A stretch of DNA of 64,000 nucleotides. Origin: Actibacterium mucosum KCTC 23349. Lineage in GTDB: Bacteria; Pseudomonadota; Alphaproteobacteria; Rhodobacterales; Rhodobacteraceae. The notes under the pieces are model-generated. The model worked only from the letters and a program-made list of their open reading frames with translations, had not been told where the DNA came from and did no database searches. The stretch is from positions 372,001-436,000 of the forward strand of contig NZ_JFKE01000002.1 in assembly GCF_000647975.1 (NCBI RefSeq), in the 5' to 3' direction. Shown one piece after another: positions 8,671 through 18,119 of this stretch. Both the position numbers and the translations under genes were made by a program. Every line of letters begins with the position of its first letter. Position 1 is the first letter of the stretch.

Positions 8671-10278
8671 ATGACCACCTGGACTGACCTTGAAAACCGG
8701 GCCACCGCTGCCAAGACGCGCCCGATCGTTTCCCTGTTTGACGACGCCACGCGCGGGGCCGCGTTCTCGGCCCAACTTGGCGACACGCTGTTTGATTATG
8801 CCAAGACCAATATCGATGCCGAAACCCGCGACCTGCTGATCCAACTGGCAACCGAGGCCGGCCTGCCGGAAATGCGCGAGGCGATGTTCACCGGCCAGCC
8901 GATCAACGACACCGAAGGCCGCGCCGTGCTGCATACTGCGTTGCGGGCCAGCACCGGCCCGGTGATGGTCGATGGTGCCGACGTGGTCCCCGGCGTGCAC
9001 GACACGCTGCACCGGATGGAGCATTTCGCCGACGCGGTGCGGTCGGGCAATTTCCAGGGGCAGGGCGGGCGCATCACCGATGTGGTCAATATCGGCATCG
9101 GCGGCTCGGACCTTGGCCCAGTCATGGCCACGCTGGCGCTGGAAAGCTATGCCGACGGGCCGCGCGTGCATTACGTGTCGAACGTGGACGGCGCCCATAT
9201 CGCCCAGACGATGCGCGGGCTGGACCTGACCACCACGCTGGTCATCGTCGCCTCGAAAACCTTCACCACGATCGAGACCATGACCAACGCGCAAACCGCG
9301 CGCGACATGATGGCCGAGGTGGTGACCGACCCCGCCGCGCAGTTCGTTGCGCTCAGCTCGGCCACCGACAGGGCTGGTGAATTCGGCATTCCGGCCGAAC
9401 GTGTGTTCGGGTTCGAGGATTGGGTTGGCGGGCGCTATTCGCTGTGGGGGCCCATTGGCCTGCCGATCATGCTGGCTGTGGGGCCGGCCGATTTTCGCGC
9501 CTTCCTGAAGGGCGGCGAAGAGATGGACAGCCACTTCCGCACCGCGCCGCTGGCTGAAAACATGCCGGTGATGCTGGCGCTGGTGGGCCTGTGGCACCAC
9601 CAGTTCTGCGGCTTTGGCACCCGCGCGGTTTTGCCCTATGATCAACAACTTGCGCGGCTTCCGGCCTATCTGCAACAGCTGGAGATGGAAAGCAACGGCA
9701 AGCGCGTGCGCCGCGATGGCGCGGCGCTGGACGTGCCGTCGGGGCCGGTTGTCTGGGGCGAACCCGGCACCAATGGCCAGCACGCTTTTTATCAGTTGAT
9801 CCACCAGGGCACCGCCGTTGTGCCCTGCGAATTCCTTGTGGCCGCCGAAGGCAACGAGCTTGGCCGGACGCGCCACCACACCCTGTTGGTGTCGAACTGC
9901 CTGGCGCAATCCAAGGCGCTGATGGTGGGCCGGTCGATGGACGAGGCCCGGGCGCTGATGGCCAAGGCCGGGTTCGAAGGCGACGAGCTGGAACGCCAGG
10001 CCGCGCATCGCGTGTTTGAAGGCAACCGCCCGTCCACAACGCTGATCTACCCGCGCCTGACGCCGGCACAGTTGGGTCGCATCATCGCGCTTTACGAACA
10101 CCGCGTGTTTGTCGAGGGCGTGATCCTGGGCATCAACTCGTATGACCAATGGGGTGTCGAGCTGGGCAAGGAACTGGCCAAATCGCTGGAACCCGTGGTC
10201 ACCGGCGAGGTGTCGGCCGAGGCCGAAGACGCCTCGACCGCGCAGCTGGTTGCGTTTGTGCAGAACGCGCTGGCCTAA
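8671..10278 (+). CDS. pgi: Glucose-6-phosphate isomerase
   Basis: A 535-residue isomerase that interconverts glucose-6-phosphate and fructose-6-phosphate. Signature pieces are VNIGIGGSDLGP, the phosphate-binding VASKTFTT, GGRYSLWGPIG and the C-terminal YEHRVFVEG. Third gene of the operon; in roseobacters, which mostly lack a working Embden-Meyerhof glycolysis, this enzyme feeds hexose phosphate into the Entner-Doudoroff route through Zwf. The start at 8671 is the first ATG after pgl; the same frame stays open upstream but overlaps pgl. It ends four bases from the convergent RTX gene. Confidence 0.96.
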   Translation: MTTWTDLENRATAAKTRPIVSLFDDATRGAAFSAQLGDTLFDYAKTNIDAETRDLLIQLATEAGLPEMREAMFTGQPINDTEGRAVLHTALRASTGPVMVDGADVVPGVHDTLHRMEHFADAVRSGNFQGQGGRITDVVNIGIGGSDLGPVMATLALESYADGPRVHYVSNVDGAHIAQTMRGLDLTTTLVIVASKTFTTIETMTNAQTARDMMAEVVTDPAAQFVALSSATDRAGEFGIPAERVFGFEDWVGGRYSLWGPIGLPIMLAVGPADFRAFLKGGEEMDSHFRTAPLAENMPVMLALVGLWHHQFCGFGTRAVLPYDQQLARLPAYLQQLEMESNGKRVRRDGAALDVPSGPVVWGEPGTNGQHAFYQLIHQGTAVVPCEFLVAAEGNELGRTRHHTLLVSNCLAQSKALMVGRSMDEARALMAKAGFEGDELERQAAHRVFEGNRPSTTLIYPRLTPAQLGRIIALYEHRVFVEGVILGINSYDQWGVELGKELAKSLEPVVTGEVSAEAEDASTAQLVAFVQNALA

Positions 10279-10281
10279 GCC

Positions 10282-12345
10282 TTAGCCGAAGACAAACAAT
10301 CCGGTGGCGTCGACAATGTCCTGCCGGACCAGATCCCCTTCGATTGCGATGGAGTTCGTTGGCCCCGAACCCCACGCAATCACCACGTCGCCATTGCTGC
10401 TGTTCCAGATGACCAGATCACCGATGTCGTCTACGCCGTTGATTTGCAAATGAATTGTGTCTTCGGCAAGGTCAAGGTCGGCAATCACGTCGTGGCCGAT
10501 ATTGGCGCCGACAAAGTGAAACTCGTCTGATCCGGTGCCGCCGGCCAACCGGTCATTGCCCTCGCCGCCGTTCAGAATGTCGTCGCCGGCATTGCCGTAA
10601 AGCTGATCCCAGCCGCCCTTGCCCTCCAGGATGTCGTTGCCGGCCCAACCGCCCAACTGGTCCGCCGCAGCGCCGCCGTTCAGGTAATCGTCACCCGCCC
10701 CGCCGATCAGCGAATCAAAGCCGTTATTGCCAAACAGCACGTCGTTGCGGTTACCGCCAAAGATCGTGTCATTGCCATTCCAGCCCGAGATATAGTCGTC
10801 AAAATCGCCGCCGTTCAGCGCGTTGTTGCCTGCATCCCCGTTCGAGAAGTTCAGGCCCAGCTGATACTCGATCACCACCACCTCATAAGGGTTCAGCACC
10901 AGGTTGGTGCCATCGGCCAAAACGTCACCCGCGCCCAGGTTGGTGACCGCAGCCACCGCGTCGGGGTCGGCATAATCGGCCACGGTGACCGTGGTGCCAT
11001 CCACCACATATTGCCCGTCCGATGTGCCCACACCCAGTTGCATCGCGGTGATGCCGGCATAGTTCACCACGGCGCCGGTAAAGTCGATCTGTACGTTCTG
11101 CACCTCTTCGGACCGCGACGAAATGAAGAACACCACCGTGTCGGCGGTCTGATACGCATTCACCTCTATTTCGCCACCGGCAAGGGTGCTGTCCAACAGC
11201 GTGGCCCCGGTGGTGAATTCGGTCATCCACTGATAGGCGATGCCCAGAAAGCTCAGATCGGTCTCGCCCTCCTGGCCCGACAGCGAACTGAACTTGGCGC
11301 CCTGCACCTGCCACAGTTGCGCGGCTTCGACGTCATTGGCGATCATGTATTCGAATTGCTCCAACAGAACCGAGGCCCCGTGCAATCCCAATTGGTCGTA
11401 ATTGTCCGATTTCACGTTCCACGCGGTGATGTGCAATTCCAGATCGCCAAAGCCCGCGGCGGCATTCCAGATATCGGTGTCTTTGCCGATCTGGCGAAAC
11501 TCTACCGAGTTGTCATTCAACCCGCCAACAAAGACGCCATCGTAAACGCCGTTTCCGTCGATATGGGTCTTGTTATAGAAATAATGGTGCACCACGCCAT
11601 CCACCAGCGCGCGGTTTGCGGTGGAAAGCTGGTCGATAATGTCGGTATTGGCCAATGTGGTTTCGGCATTATTGCCGGGATTGGCCTGGTTGAAATCGTG
11701 GTATTTGCCGCCCGACTTAGATTCGTCCCCAAAGGGCGAGCCGGTCTGAACCAGCAAGCGCGGCGCGTCAAAATTGGCGGGCAGGGTGCCGTCGGCCTGC
11801 AGGTCAGCAATCACATCGGCAAAGGTGGTGATGATCGCGTCGGCCAGGATACCGTACTCGTCCGACGCCATCTTGTCCCAATATTCGTTCCCGATTTCAA
11901 TGGCATAGATTGACACCCCATCATAGGTGCCATCGGTTGGGTCCAGAAGGTCGCGCAAGAACGCCTCTAGCTCGGCCAGCTTCTGCGCGTCGATCCCGCG
12001 CGGCGTTTCCGAGGCTGGATCATAGGCCGCATCAAACATGTGCATCGTCGGCAGAATGACCGAGATCGGCCGGCTTTCCTGAATGGACCAATTGACAAAT
12101 TCGATATAGCTGACCCCGTCGGGTGCAAAGGCATCGGGGTTGGCCAGGTCCCATTCGTTTTCAACCCACGTCCTGCTGGACCAGCGAATGGCGCCACTGA
12201 CGCCAAGCTCGTCGATCACATCCGTAAAGGTGCCGCCTGCGCCCAGATCGTCGACGTGATAGAGCATCATTGCCCCGAAAAGATCCTCGGACACGGTTTT
12301 GCCGCTATCGGTTGCCGCGCCAAAGCTTGCCATGAAATCAGCCAC
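10282..12345 (-). CDS. Secreted RTX protein with glycoside-hydrolase-like barrel
   Basis: A 687-residue acidic protein. Residues ~1-400 look like a (beta/alpha)8 barrel: AIEIGNEYW (149-156) resembles the Asn-Glu acid/base site of clan GH-A glycosidases. Residues ~400-500 look like the beta-sandwich that follows such barrels. Residues ~502-611 hold repeated GGxGxD-type calcium-binding nonapeptides (GGAGDDYLNGG, GNAGDDILNGGEGND), and the C-terminus ends FVFG. No N-terminal signal peptide is present, which fits type I secretion. The start is GTG 12345, with GAGGTG eight bases upstream; an in-frame ATG lies four codons in. No ABC exporter is adjacent. Substrate unknown; polysaccharide is the reasonable guess. 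Confidence 0.75.
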   Translation of the reverse strand: MADFMASFGAATDSGKTVSEDLFGAMMLYHVDDLGAGGTFTDVIDELGVSGAIRWSSRTWVENEWDLANPDAFAPDGVSYIEFVNWSIQESRPISVILPTMHMFDAAYDPASETPRGIDAQKLAELEAFLRDLLDPTDGTYDGVSIYAIEIGNEYWDKMASDEYGILADAIITTFADVIADLQADGTLPANFDAPRLLVQTGSPFGDESKSGGKYHDFNQANPGNNAETTLANTDIIDQLSTANRALVDGVVHHYFYNKTHIDGNGVYDGVFVGGLNDNSVEFRQIGKDTDIWNAAAGFGDLELHITAWNVKSDNYDQLGLHGASVLLEQFEYMIANDVEAAQLWQVQGAKFSSLSGQEGETDLSFLGIAYQWMTEFTTGATLLDSTLAGGEIEVNAYQTADTVVFFISSRSEEVQNVQIDFTGAVVNYAGITAMQLGVGTSDGQYVVDGTTVTVADYADPDAVAAVTNLGAGDVLADGTNLVLNPYEVVVIEYQLGLNFSNGDAGNNALNGGDFDDYISGWNGNDTIFGGNRNDVLFGNNGFDSLIGGAGDDYLNGGAAADQLGGWAGNDILEGKGGWDQLYGNAGDDILNGGEGNDRLAGGTGSDEFHFVGANIGHDVIADLDLAEDTIHLQINGVDDIGDLVIWNSSNGDVVIAWGSGPTNSIAIEGDLVRQDIVDATGLFVFG

Positions 12346-12451
12346 TGTTTAATCACCTCAAGGTTGTGCGTTTACACAGCCAATGCGAGAAGGATTCGGC
12401 AACTAATTCTTAACCAAATTATCCGGTTTCGGTTCAATGGGGAGGGATTGG

Positions 12452-12522
12452 AGCGGGTAGCGGGAATCGAACCCGCACCTTAAGCTTGGGAAGCTCGCAT
12501 GATACCATTTCACCATACCCGC
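12452..12522 (-). tRNA. tRNA-Gly (anticodon CCC)
   Basis: The minus strand folds as a cloverleaf: acceptor GCGGGTA pairs with TACCCGC, the T arm is GCGGGTTCGATTCCCGC, and the anticodon loop TTCCCAA gives CCC. CCA follows in the genome (12449-12451). The outer base pairs of the anticodon stem are weak (one G-U and one C-A). Confidence 0.93.
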
Positions 12523-12580
12523 TCAAGGTTCGTGATGGGTAGTCAATCCCGCCGCGAGGGTCAACCGGAAACTGGCAGGC

Positions 12581-14599
12581 TCAGCCGTCGCGACGACGTC
12601 GGCGGCGGCCTTGCCCCGCCGCGGCGTTGAACTGCACATCCGGCAGGGGGGTGACCGCGCGCAGGTGCGGGAAGGGATCGCTGGCATGGGGCAGGGCGTT
12701 TGCGGCGACAAAATGCTCCTGAAACCGCGGTTCAATCGCCGTTTCAACCTTTTGGATCTGCCGCACCAGGGCCTCAACCTCGGCCCGCATCGCCTTGTTG
12801 CACAACGCAATTCTGGCGCCGGTGCCGGCGGCGTTGCCGGCCGAGCTGACCTGGTCCAGCGGCGCATCGGGGATCATGCCCAGCACCATCGCGTGTTTGG
12901 GCGAGATATGTGCGCCAAAGGCCCCGGCCAGCACGACGCGGTCCACATGGTCGACGCCCAGCTCGTCCATCAACAGCCGCGCCCCGGCATAAAGTGCTGA
13001 TTTTGCAAGCTGAATCGCACGGATGTCGCCTTGGGTGACATAGATATCCGGCCCGGTTTCCCCGCCTGCCCACAGCAGGAATTTATACGTCCGGCCATCG
13101 GGTACGCAGCGGTCCGAGCCGGTTTGTTCCGCCGATCCGATCAGGCCCGAGGCGTCCATCACACCGGCCATGCGCATCTCGGCCACCGCCTCGATAATCC
13201 CTGAACCGCAGATCCCCGAAACGGCGGTGTCGGTGCCAAACTCCTCCGCGTCCGACCAATGGTCATTGCCAATGATCCGAATGCGCGGCGCCTTGGTTTC
13301 GGGGTTGATTTCAACCCGCTCGATGGCCCCCGGCGCGGCGCGTTGGCCATGGGCGATCTGCGCGCCCTCGAACGCGGGGCCCGTGGGCGAGGAGCAGGCC
13401 AACAGCTTGGATTTGTTGCCCAAAATGATCTCGGCATTGGTGCCGACATCGGCGATCAGCGTTAGTGGCTCGGCCCGGTGGGGCGATTCAGACAGCGCCA
13501 CGGCGGCCGCATCCGCCCCCACATGGCCGGCGATACAGGGCAGGATATAGACACGGCCCGCCGGGTTGATCGTGCCCAGATCAAGGTCACCGGCGGCAAG
13601 GTTCAGCGCGTCGGAAACTGCCAGCGCAAAGGGCGCCTGGCCCAGTTCCACCGGGTCAATCCCCAATAAAATATGGTGCATCACCGGGTTGCAGACAATC
13701 GTTGCCTCGACCACGTCGCGCGCGTCCAGATCAGCCTCGGCCACCAAGGCGGCGGCCAGGTCGGCCAGCGCCGTGCGCACCGCGTCGCGCATCTCTGCCG
13801 CGCCGCCGGGGTTCATCATGGCATAGGACACGCGGCTCATCAGGTCTTCGCCAAACCGGATCTGCGGGTTCATCACGCCCGAGGCAGCGACAACCGCTCC
13901 CGTGTCCAGCCGCGTCAGATGCGCGGCGATGGTGGTGGAGCCGAGGTCCACCGCAAGACCATATAGCGGCGTTTCGCGATAGCCGGGCCACAGGTCCAAC
14001 AGGCGCGGGGGGGCGCCGGTGTGGTCTTCGAAAATGGCCGCCGTCACCTGCCAATTGCCTTTGCGCAGAAGGGGTTGCAGGTGCGACAGAAACGCCGGGG
14101 GCACCTGCAGGTCGGGCAGGGCCAGCGCGGTTTTCAGCCGTTCCAGATCGCCGGTCGGGGCGTGCATGTCGGGCTGTTCCACCTCGACACATTGCAGCCG
14201 GGTAGCCGGGTCCATGGTGATGGTGCGCGCCTCGGCCCGTTTGCGAACCACCTGTTTGTGCAGCTGGCTGTCGGCCGGCACGTCGACCACCAGATCGCCC
14301 TGCACCGTGGCCTGACAGCCCAGCCGCCGCCCGTCGATCAACCCGCGCACCCGGTCATAGCGTTGCTCGACCGCGTTCATCGGGCCAACCGCGCCTTCGG
14401 ACGACGTGACCCCATGTTTGGCAAACTCACCAAAGGTGGGCGCAACCTGACATTTAGAGCAGACACCGCGCCCGCCGCAGACCGATTCCAGATCCACCCC
14501 CAACTGCCGCGCCGCCGTCAGGATCGGCGTGCCCGCCGGGAACCGGCCACGTTTGCCGGATGGGGTGAAGATCACCAGGGGATCGGGGGCGTCGGTCAT
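12581..14599 (-). CDS. Corrinoid activation protein (RACo-like [2Fe-2S]/ASKHA ATPase)
   Basis: A 672-residue protein. An N-terminal plant-type [2Fe-2S] ferredoxin domain has Cys41, Cys47, Cys50 and Cys95 (VCGGRGVCSKCQV). A long ASKHA-type domain follows, with GLAVDLGSTTIAAHL near 216 and LIADVGTNAEI near 395 as phosphate-binding loops. This is the architecture of RACo, which uses ATP to re-reduce inactive cob(II)alamin on corrinoid methyl-transfer proteins. It is three bases downstream of the pterin methyltransferase gene, so it probably reactivates the partner of that enzyme. The C-terminal end is a basic Arg-rich tail (GRRRRRRDG). Confidence 0.85.
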   Translation of the reverse strand: MTDAPDPLVIFTPSGKRGRFPAGTPILTAARQLGVDLESVCGGRGVCSKCQVAPTFGEFAKHGVTSSEGAVGPMNAVEQRYDRVRGLIDGRRLGCQATVQGDLVVDVPADSQLHKQVVRKRAEARTITMDPATRLQCVEVEQPDMHAPTGDLERLKTALALPDLQVPPAFLSHLQPLLRKGNWQVTAAIFEDHTGAPPRLLDLWPGYRETPLYGLAVDLGSTTIAAHLTRLDTGAVVAASGVMNPQIRFGEDLMSRVSYAMMNPGGAAEMRDAVRTALADLAAALVAEADLDARDVVEATIVCNPVMHHILLGIDPVELGQAPFALAVSDALNLAAGDLDLGTINPAGRVYILPCIAGHVGADAAAVALSESPHRAEPLTLIADVGTNAEIILGNKSKLLACSSPTGPAFEGAQIAHGQRAAPGAIERVEINPETKAPRIRIIGNDHWSDAEEFGTDTAVSGICGSGIIEAVAEMRMAGVMDASGLIGSAEQTGSDRCVPDGRTYKFLLWAGGETGPDIYVTQGDIRAIQLAKSALYAGARLLMDELGVDHVDRVVLAGAFGAHISPKHAMVLGMIPDAPLDQVSSAGNAAGTGARIALCNKAMRAEVEALVRQIQKVETAIEPRFQEHFVAANALPHASDPFPHLRAVTPLPDVQFNAAAGQGRRRRRRDG

Positions 14600-14602
14600 G
14601 GT

Positions 14603-15577
14603 TTACCCGCGGCGACGGCGTCGCCCGCTACGGCCCGCAGATGCCGCGGATTTCGAGGCTTCGGGGAAGCTTGCGCCCTCTTTCACCGCGTCCAACACGC
14701 GGGAAAAGCCGATCCAGGCCGCACCATTGGCATCGTGATCCATTAGGAAATTGGCGGCGCGGACGGCCTCCATTTCCACTGGGCGAACCGGGTTCATGAT
14801 GGCGCTGGTCATACCCGCGCCGATGGCCATGGGCAGGAAAGCGGCGTTAATGCCATGCCGGTTGGGCAGGCCGAAACTGATATTGGAGGCACCGCAGGTG
14901 GTGTTCACGCCCAGCTCTTCGCGCAGACGGCGCACCAGGGTAAAGACCTGCCGCCCGGCGGTGGCCATGGCGCCCACCGGCATCACCAGCGGGTCCACCA
15001 CGATGTCATGGGCCGGCACGCCATGATCGGCGGCGCGCTGTACGATCTTGCGGGCCACTTCGAACCGCACATCGGGGTCTTCGGAAATCCCGGCCTCGTC
15101 ATTGGAAATCGCCACCACGGGCAGCTTGTGCTTGGCACAAAGCGGCAAGATCGCCTCCATCTTCTCGCTTTCGCCGGTGGTGGAGTTGATCAGGGGGCGG
15201 CCTTCGACCACCTCTAGCGCGGCCTCGATCGCGCCGGTGACCGAGCTGTCGATGCACAGCGGCACATCGGTGACGGCCTGCACGCGCTGGATCAGCTCTT
15301 TCATCAGGGGCGGTTCGGAAAAGTTGTTGTCGGCGTAGCGCGGGTCTTCGGCCATCTTGTTCTTGAACACCGCGCCCGAGTTCACGTCCAGCACCTGCGC
15401 GCCGCAGGCGACCTGGGCCAGGGCATCGGCCTCGACGGTGGAAAAATCGCCCGCCTCAAGCTCGGCATTCAGCTTGGCACGGCCCGACGGGTTGATCCGC
15501 TCGCCGATGACGCAAAACGGCTCGTCAAAGCCGATGGTGACGGTTTTGGTCTTCGATTCCAGCACGGTGCGGGTCAT
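14603..15577 (-). CDS. Methyltetrahydrofolate-binding methyltransferase (pterin-binding domain)
   Basis: A 324-residue TIM barrel of the pterin-binding family, equivalent to the folate module of MetH. ERINPSGRAKL near residue 27, the DVNSG segment and the INSTTGE and VISND strands are the family landmarks. It should bind methyl-THF and pass the methyl group to a cobalamin protein. Neither a cobalamin-binding nor a homocysteine module is present in the window, so it is either part of a split methionine synthase, as reported in Phaeobacter, or of another methyl-transfer system. Its C-terminus is basic (GRSGRRRRRG), like that of the next gene, with which it is co-transcribed. Confidence 0.82.
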   Translation of the reverse strand: MTRTVLESKTKTVTIGFDEPFCVIGERINPSGRAKLNAELEAGDFSTVEADALAQVACGAQVLDVNSGAVFKNKMAEDPRYADNNFSEPPLMKELIQRVQAVTDVPLCIDSSVTGAIEAALEVVEGRPLINSTTGESEKMEAILPLCAKHKLPVVAISNDEAGISEDPDVRFEVARKIVQRAADHGVPAHDIVVDPLVMPVGAMATAGRQVFTLVRRLREELGVNTTCGASNISFGLPNRHGINAAFLPMAIGAGMTSAIMNPVRPVEMEAVRAANFLMDHDANGAAWIGFSRVLDAVKEGASFPEASKSAASAGRSGRRRRRG

Positions 15578-15582
15578 CGGCG

Positions 15583-15897
15583 TTATCCTTTATCCTGCGG
15601 TGCCTGCCAGCCGTCGTTTTCGATCAGCTGACGCAGGCGCGGGGTATCAAACTCGGTATCCAGTCGGGTGATGTGTTCGGCGATCAGGGTGTCGGCATCG
15701 CCCTCGGCCGCAAAGGGCGCGGCCTTGCGCCATTCGGCCAGATAGGCGTCGCTGTCGCGCGCGCCAACCTTCATCGCGCAACGGTCGATGGCTTGCTCAA
15801 AGCGTTCGGGCAGCACGGCCTTTTGCGCGCGGCGGCCTTTGCCAACGATCACCTGGGCGGGGATGTCACGCCAATAAACGATTGTCACATCGGGCAT
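15583..15897 (-). CDS. Small 'virulence factor' family protein
   Basis: A 104-residue cytoplasmic protein. MPDVTIVYWRDIPAQVI, RRAQKAVLPERFEQAID and the AYLAEWRK segment match the small alphaproteobacterial family annotated as 'virulence factor', a name that says little about function. It is five bases upstream of the methyltransferase gene and is first in this three-gene leftward operon, so a part in corrinoid-dependent methyl transfer is the sensible inference. No signal peptide, no cysteine cluster. The 191-base gap to ppx (15898-16088) is divergent and must hold both promoters. Confidence 0.75.
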   Translation of the reverse strand: MPDVTIVYWRDIPAQVIVGKGRRAQKAVLPERFEQAIDRCAMKVGARDSDAYLAEWRKAAPFAAEGDADTLIAEHITRLDTEFDTPRLRQLIENDGWQAPQDKG

Positions 15898-16088
15898 TGC
15901 GCCGTTTGCCTTTCTTGCCAGCCGGGCACCCTTTGCGCCCGGTCCCTGCTTCTACATGTGGGACATGGTAGGGGCCAATAGGGGGTAACGCGAAAAATTC
16001 TCAACACCTTTATGAACCGGTTCACGCCCTTGCACACGCGATGCGGTCAGACTAGGCTGGTCGTTAACTCAAGTTGGAGGGCGATCAA

Positions 16089-17201
16089 ATGGCGCCCAAG
16101 CGTCCCGAAGGTGCGGGCGCGTTCCCCAAAGCGGTCGAGAGCCCCGCGCCGAAACGCCCTGATCCGTCCGAGCTTTATGCCGCTTTGGATCTGGGCACAA
16201 ATAGCTGTCGCATGCTGATTGCCCAACCCAAGGGCAACCAGTTTCACGTGGTGGACAGCTTTTCCAAGAACGTGCAATTGGGCGCGGGGTTGGAGGCATC
16301 TGGCAGGCTTTCCCGTGCGTCCATTGGCCGTACCATGCAGGCTTTGCGTATTTGCAAGGGCAAGCTGGAACGTCACAACGTCAAACATTGCCGCATGGTC
16401 GCGACCGAGGCCTGCAGGCGCGCCAAGAACGCGCGCGATTTTGTGCGCCTGGCCAAGCGCGAAACCGGCCTGACCATCGAGATCATCGAGCCCGAGGAAG
16501 AGGCGCGCCTGGCCGTGGTCAGCTGCGCGCCCTTGGTGTCAACAAAGACCGAGCAGCTGTTGGTGGTGGATATCGGTGGCGGCTCGACCGAGTTGGTGTG
16601 GATGGATCTGACCTCTGTGCCCCGCGCCGAACGCCCCGGTGCAATCATGCGCCTGCATGCAGGCTTTCACACGACCGAAAGCCCGTTTCAGGCCGCCAAG
16701 GTAGTGGACTGGATCTCGGTCCCGCTGGGGGTTGCGACGTTGCGCGACCAGTTCGACGATGTCACCGACGACGCGGCGCGGTTCGCGTTGATGAGCTGGT
16801 ATTTCGAAGAGAACCTGTCGGAGTTTTCGCCCTATGCCGAGGAACAGACACGCGAAGGGTTTCAGATCGTCGGGACCTCGGGCACCGTCACCACGGTGGC
16901 GGCCTCGTTCCTGGGGCTGCGGCGCTATGATCGAAACAAGGTGGACGGTCTGCGTATGACGTCAGACCAGATCGACGGGGTGATCCGTGACTATCTGGCG
17001 CTTGGCCCAGAGGGGCGGCGCACCGATCCGCGCATCGGCCGGGATCGGCATGCGTTGATCATGTCCGGAGCTGCAATTCTGCAGGCGTTGATGCGCATTT
17101 GGCCAACTGACCGGCTGTCCGTGGCCGATCGCGGGCTGCGCGAGGGGTTGCTTTATGCGCAAATGAGCACCAATGGGGTGCTCGAAGATGGGCCGTACTA
17201 G
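16089..17201 (+). CDS. ppx: Exopolyphosphatase / pppGpp phosphohydrolase family (Ppx/GppA)
   Basis: A 370-residue ASKHA phosphatase that degrades polyphosphate and/or pppGpp. YAALDLGTNSCRMLI and VVDIGGGSTELVW are the two phosphate-binding loops, and a later GTSGTVTTVAA segment completes the fold. It is of the short type without the extra C-terminal domain of E. coli Ppx. I use ATG 16089 because TTGGAGGG ends eight bases before it; TTG 16074 in the same frame is less likely. The first ~25 residues are Pro/Lys-rich and probably disordered. rlmE follows 27 bases on, so the two are probably co-transcribed. Confidence 0.88.
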   Translation: MAPKRPEGAGAFPKAVESPAPKRPDPSELYAALDLGTNSCRMLIAQPKGNQFHVVDSFSKNVQLGAGLEASGRLSRASIGRTMQALRICKGKLERHNVKHCRMVATEACRRAKNARDFVRLAKRETGLTIEIIEPEEEARLAVVSCAPLVSTKTEQLLVVDIGGGSTELVWMDLTSVPRAERPGAIMRLHAGFHTTESPFQAAKVVDWISVPLGVATLRDQFDDVTDDAARFALMSWYFEENLSEFSPYAEEQTREGFQIVGTSGTVTTVAASFLGLRRYDRNKVDGLRMTSDQIDGVIRDYLALGPEGRRTDPRIGRDRHALIMSGAAILQALMRIWPTDRLSVADRGLREGLLYAQMSTNGVLEDGPY

Positions 17202-17228
17202 CACCAGACCGGCAACAAGGGGGCAGGA

Positions 17229-17939
17229 ATGCCAAGAAAGAACACATCCGGACGCGGAAATCGCGACCTGACGGTCAAGGTGAAGACCGCGCGCGGGCGG
17301 CGCATCAGTTCGACGCGCTGGCTGCAGCGACAGTTGAATGACCCGTATGTCAAACGGGCCCAAGCCGAAGGCTATCGGGGGCGCGCGGCATTCAAAATCC
17401 TCGAGCTGGACGAAAAATATCGCTTCCTTGTGCCCGGCGCCCGCGTGGTTGACCTTGGCTGTGCGCCCGGTGGCTGGTTGCAGGTGGCGATCAAGCGGGT
17501 GAATGCGCTTGGCGAGAAAAAGGGCAAGGCTGTGGGCCGGGTGCTGGGTGTGGACCTGCAAGAGGTTGAACCGCTGCCGGGGGCCGAGATCCATCAGCTG
17601 GACTTTATGGAAGACGACGCCGATCGGCAGGTCCGCGAATGGCTGGGCGGCAAGGCCGATGTGGTGATGTCTGACATGGCGGCGGCCAGTTCAGGCCATA
17701 AACAGACTGACCACCTGCGGATTATCTCGCTATGCGAGGCGGCGGCGTATTTTGCCTTCGACGTGCTGGACGAGGGCGGTACCTTTGTTGCCAAGGTTCT
17801 GGCAGGTGGGGCCGAAGGTGAGCTGCAAAAGCTGCTGAAGCAGCGGTTCAACAAGGTTGCGAACGTAAAGCCACCGTCAAGCCGGTCTGACAGCTCGGAA
17901 AAATTCGTGGTTGCCACGGGGTTCCGCGGCGCAGTGTGA
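17229..17939 (+). CDS. rlmE: 23S rRNA (uridine-2'-O-)-methyltransferase
   Basis: A 236-residue RrmJ/FtsJ-family enzyme that 2'-O-methylates U2552 in the A loop of 23S rRNA during 50S assembly. [11 protein letters not shown] carries the first catalytic Lys (~56), [11 protein letters not shown] (73-83) binds SAM, VMSDMAA gives the catalytic Asp and VAKVLAGG the second Lys. The first ~30 residues are strongly basic, as in alphaproteobacterial homologues. A ribosome site GGGGGCAGGA precedes ATG 17229. Confidence 0.93.
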   Translation: MPRKNTSGRGNRDLTVKVKTARGRRISSTRWLQRQLNDPYVKRAQAEGYRGRAAFKILELDEKYRFLVPGARVVDLGCAPGGWLQVAIKRVNALGEKKGKAVGRVLGVDLQEVEPLPGAEIHQLDFMEDDADRQVREWLGGKADVVMSDMAAASSGHKQTDHLRIISLCEAAAYFAFDVLDEGGTFVAKVLAGGAEGELQKLLKQRFNKVANVKPPSSRSDSSEKFVVATGFRGAV

Positions 17940-18119
17940 TCACTCGGCGCTTGCCAGCCGGTCCGAGCGCAGGTTTTCAGAGCACCAGTTATCGCCGGCG
18001 GCCAGCCAGACCACGTCACCTTGTGCGGCATGAACGGTGATCATCTGCGGCTCGGTCGTGACGATCTGCGGGTTGATCAGGTTGAGAAACAGCACAAGGG
18101 CTTCGGTGGTCAGGCACAT
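17940..18119 (-). CDS. Hypothetical protein, 59 residues
   Basis: A short leftward frame starting at ATG 18119 behind GGAG at a good seven-base spacing, and ending directly against the rlmE stop. The product (MCLTTEALVLFLNLINPQIV at the start) has one moderately hydrophobic N-terminal stretch and two cysteines. I recognise no family. It may be a real small gene: the ribosome site and the exact fit to the neighbour favour that. An extended frame from 18176 is less likely. Confidence 0.4.
   Translation of the reverse strand: MCLTTEALVLFLNLINPQIVTTEPQMITVHAAQGDVVWLAAGDNWCSENLRSDRLASAE

Noticed and set aside
6550-10149. 660- and 530-codon minus-strand frames opposite zwf-pgl and pgi
   Set aside because: They lie antisense to clear enzymes, have low-complexity Arg/Pro/Ala/His composition and no motif or ribosome site.
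12040-12483. 147-codon plus-strand frame running into tRNA-Gly
   Set aside because: It crosses the RTX promoter and the tRNA; the end (RVAGIEPAP) is the typical false peptide read through a tRNA T arm.
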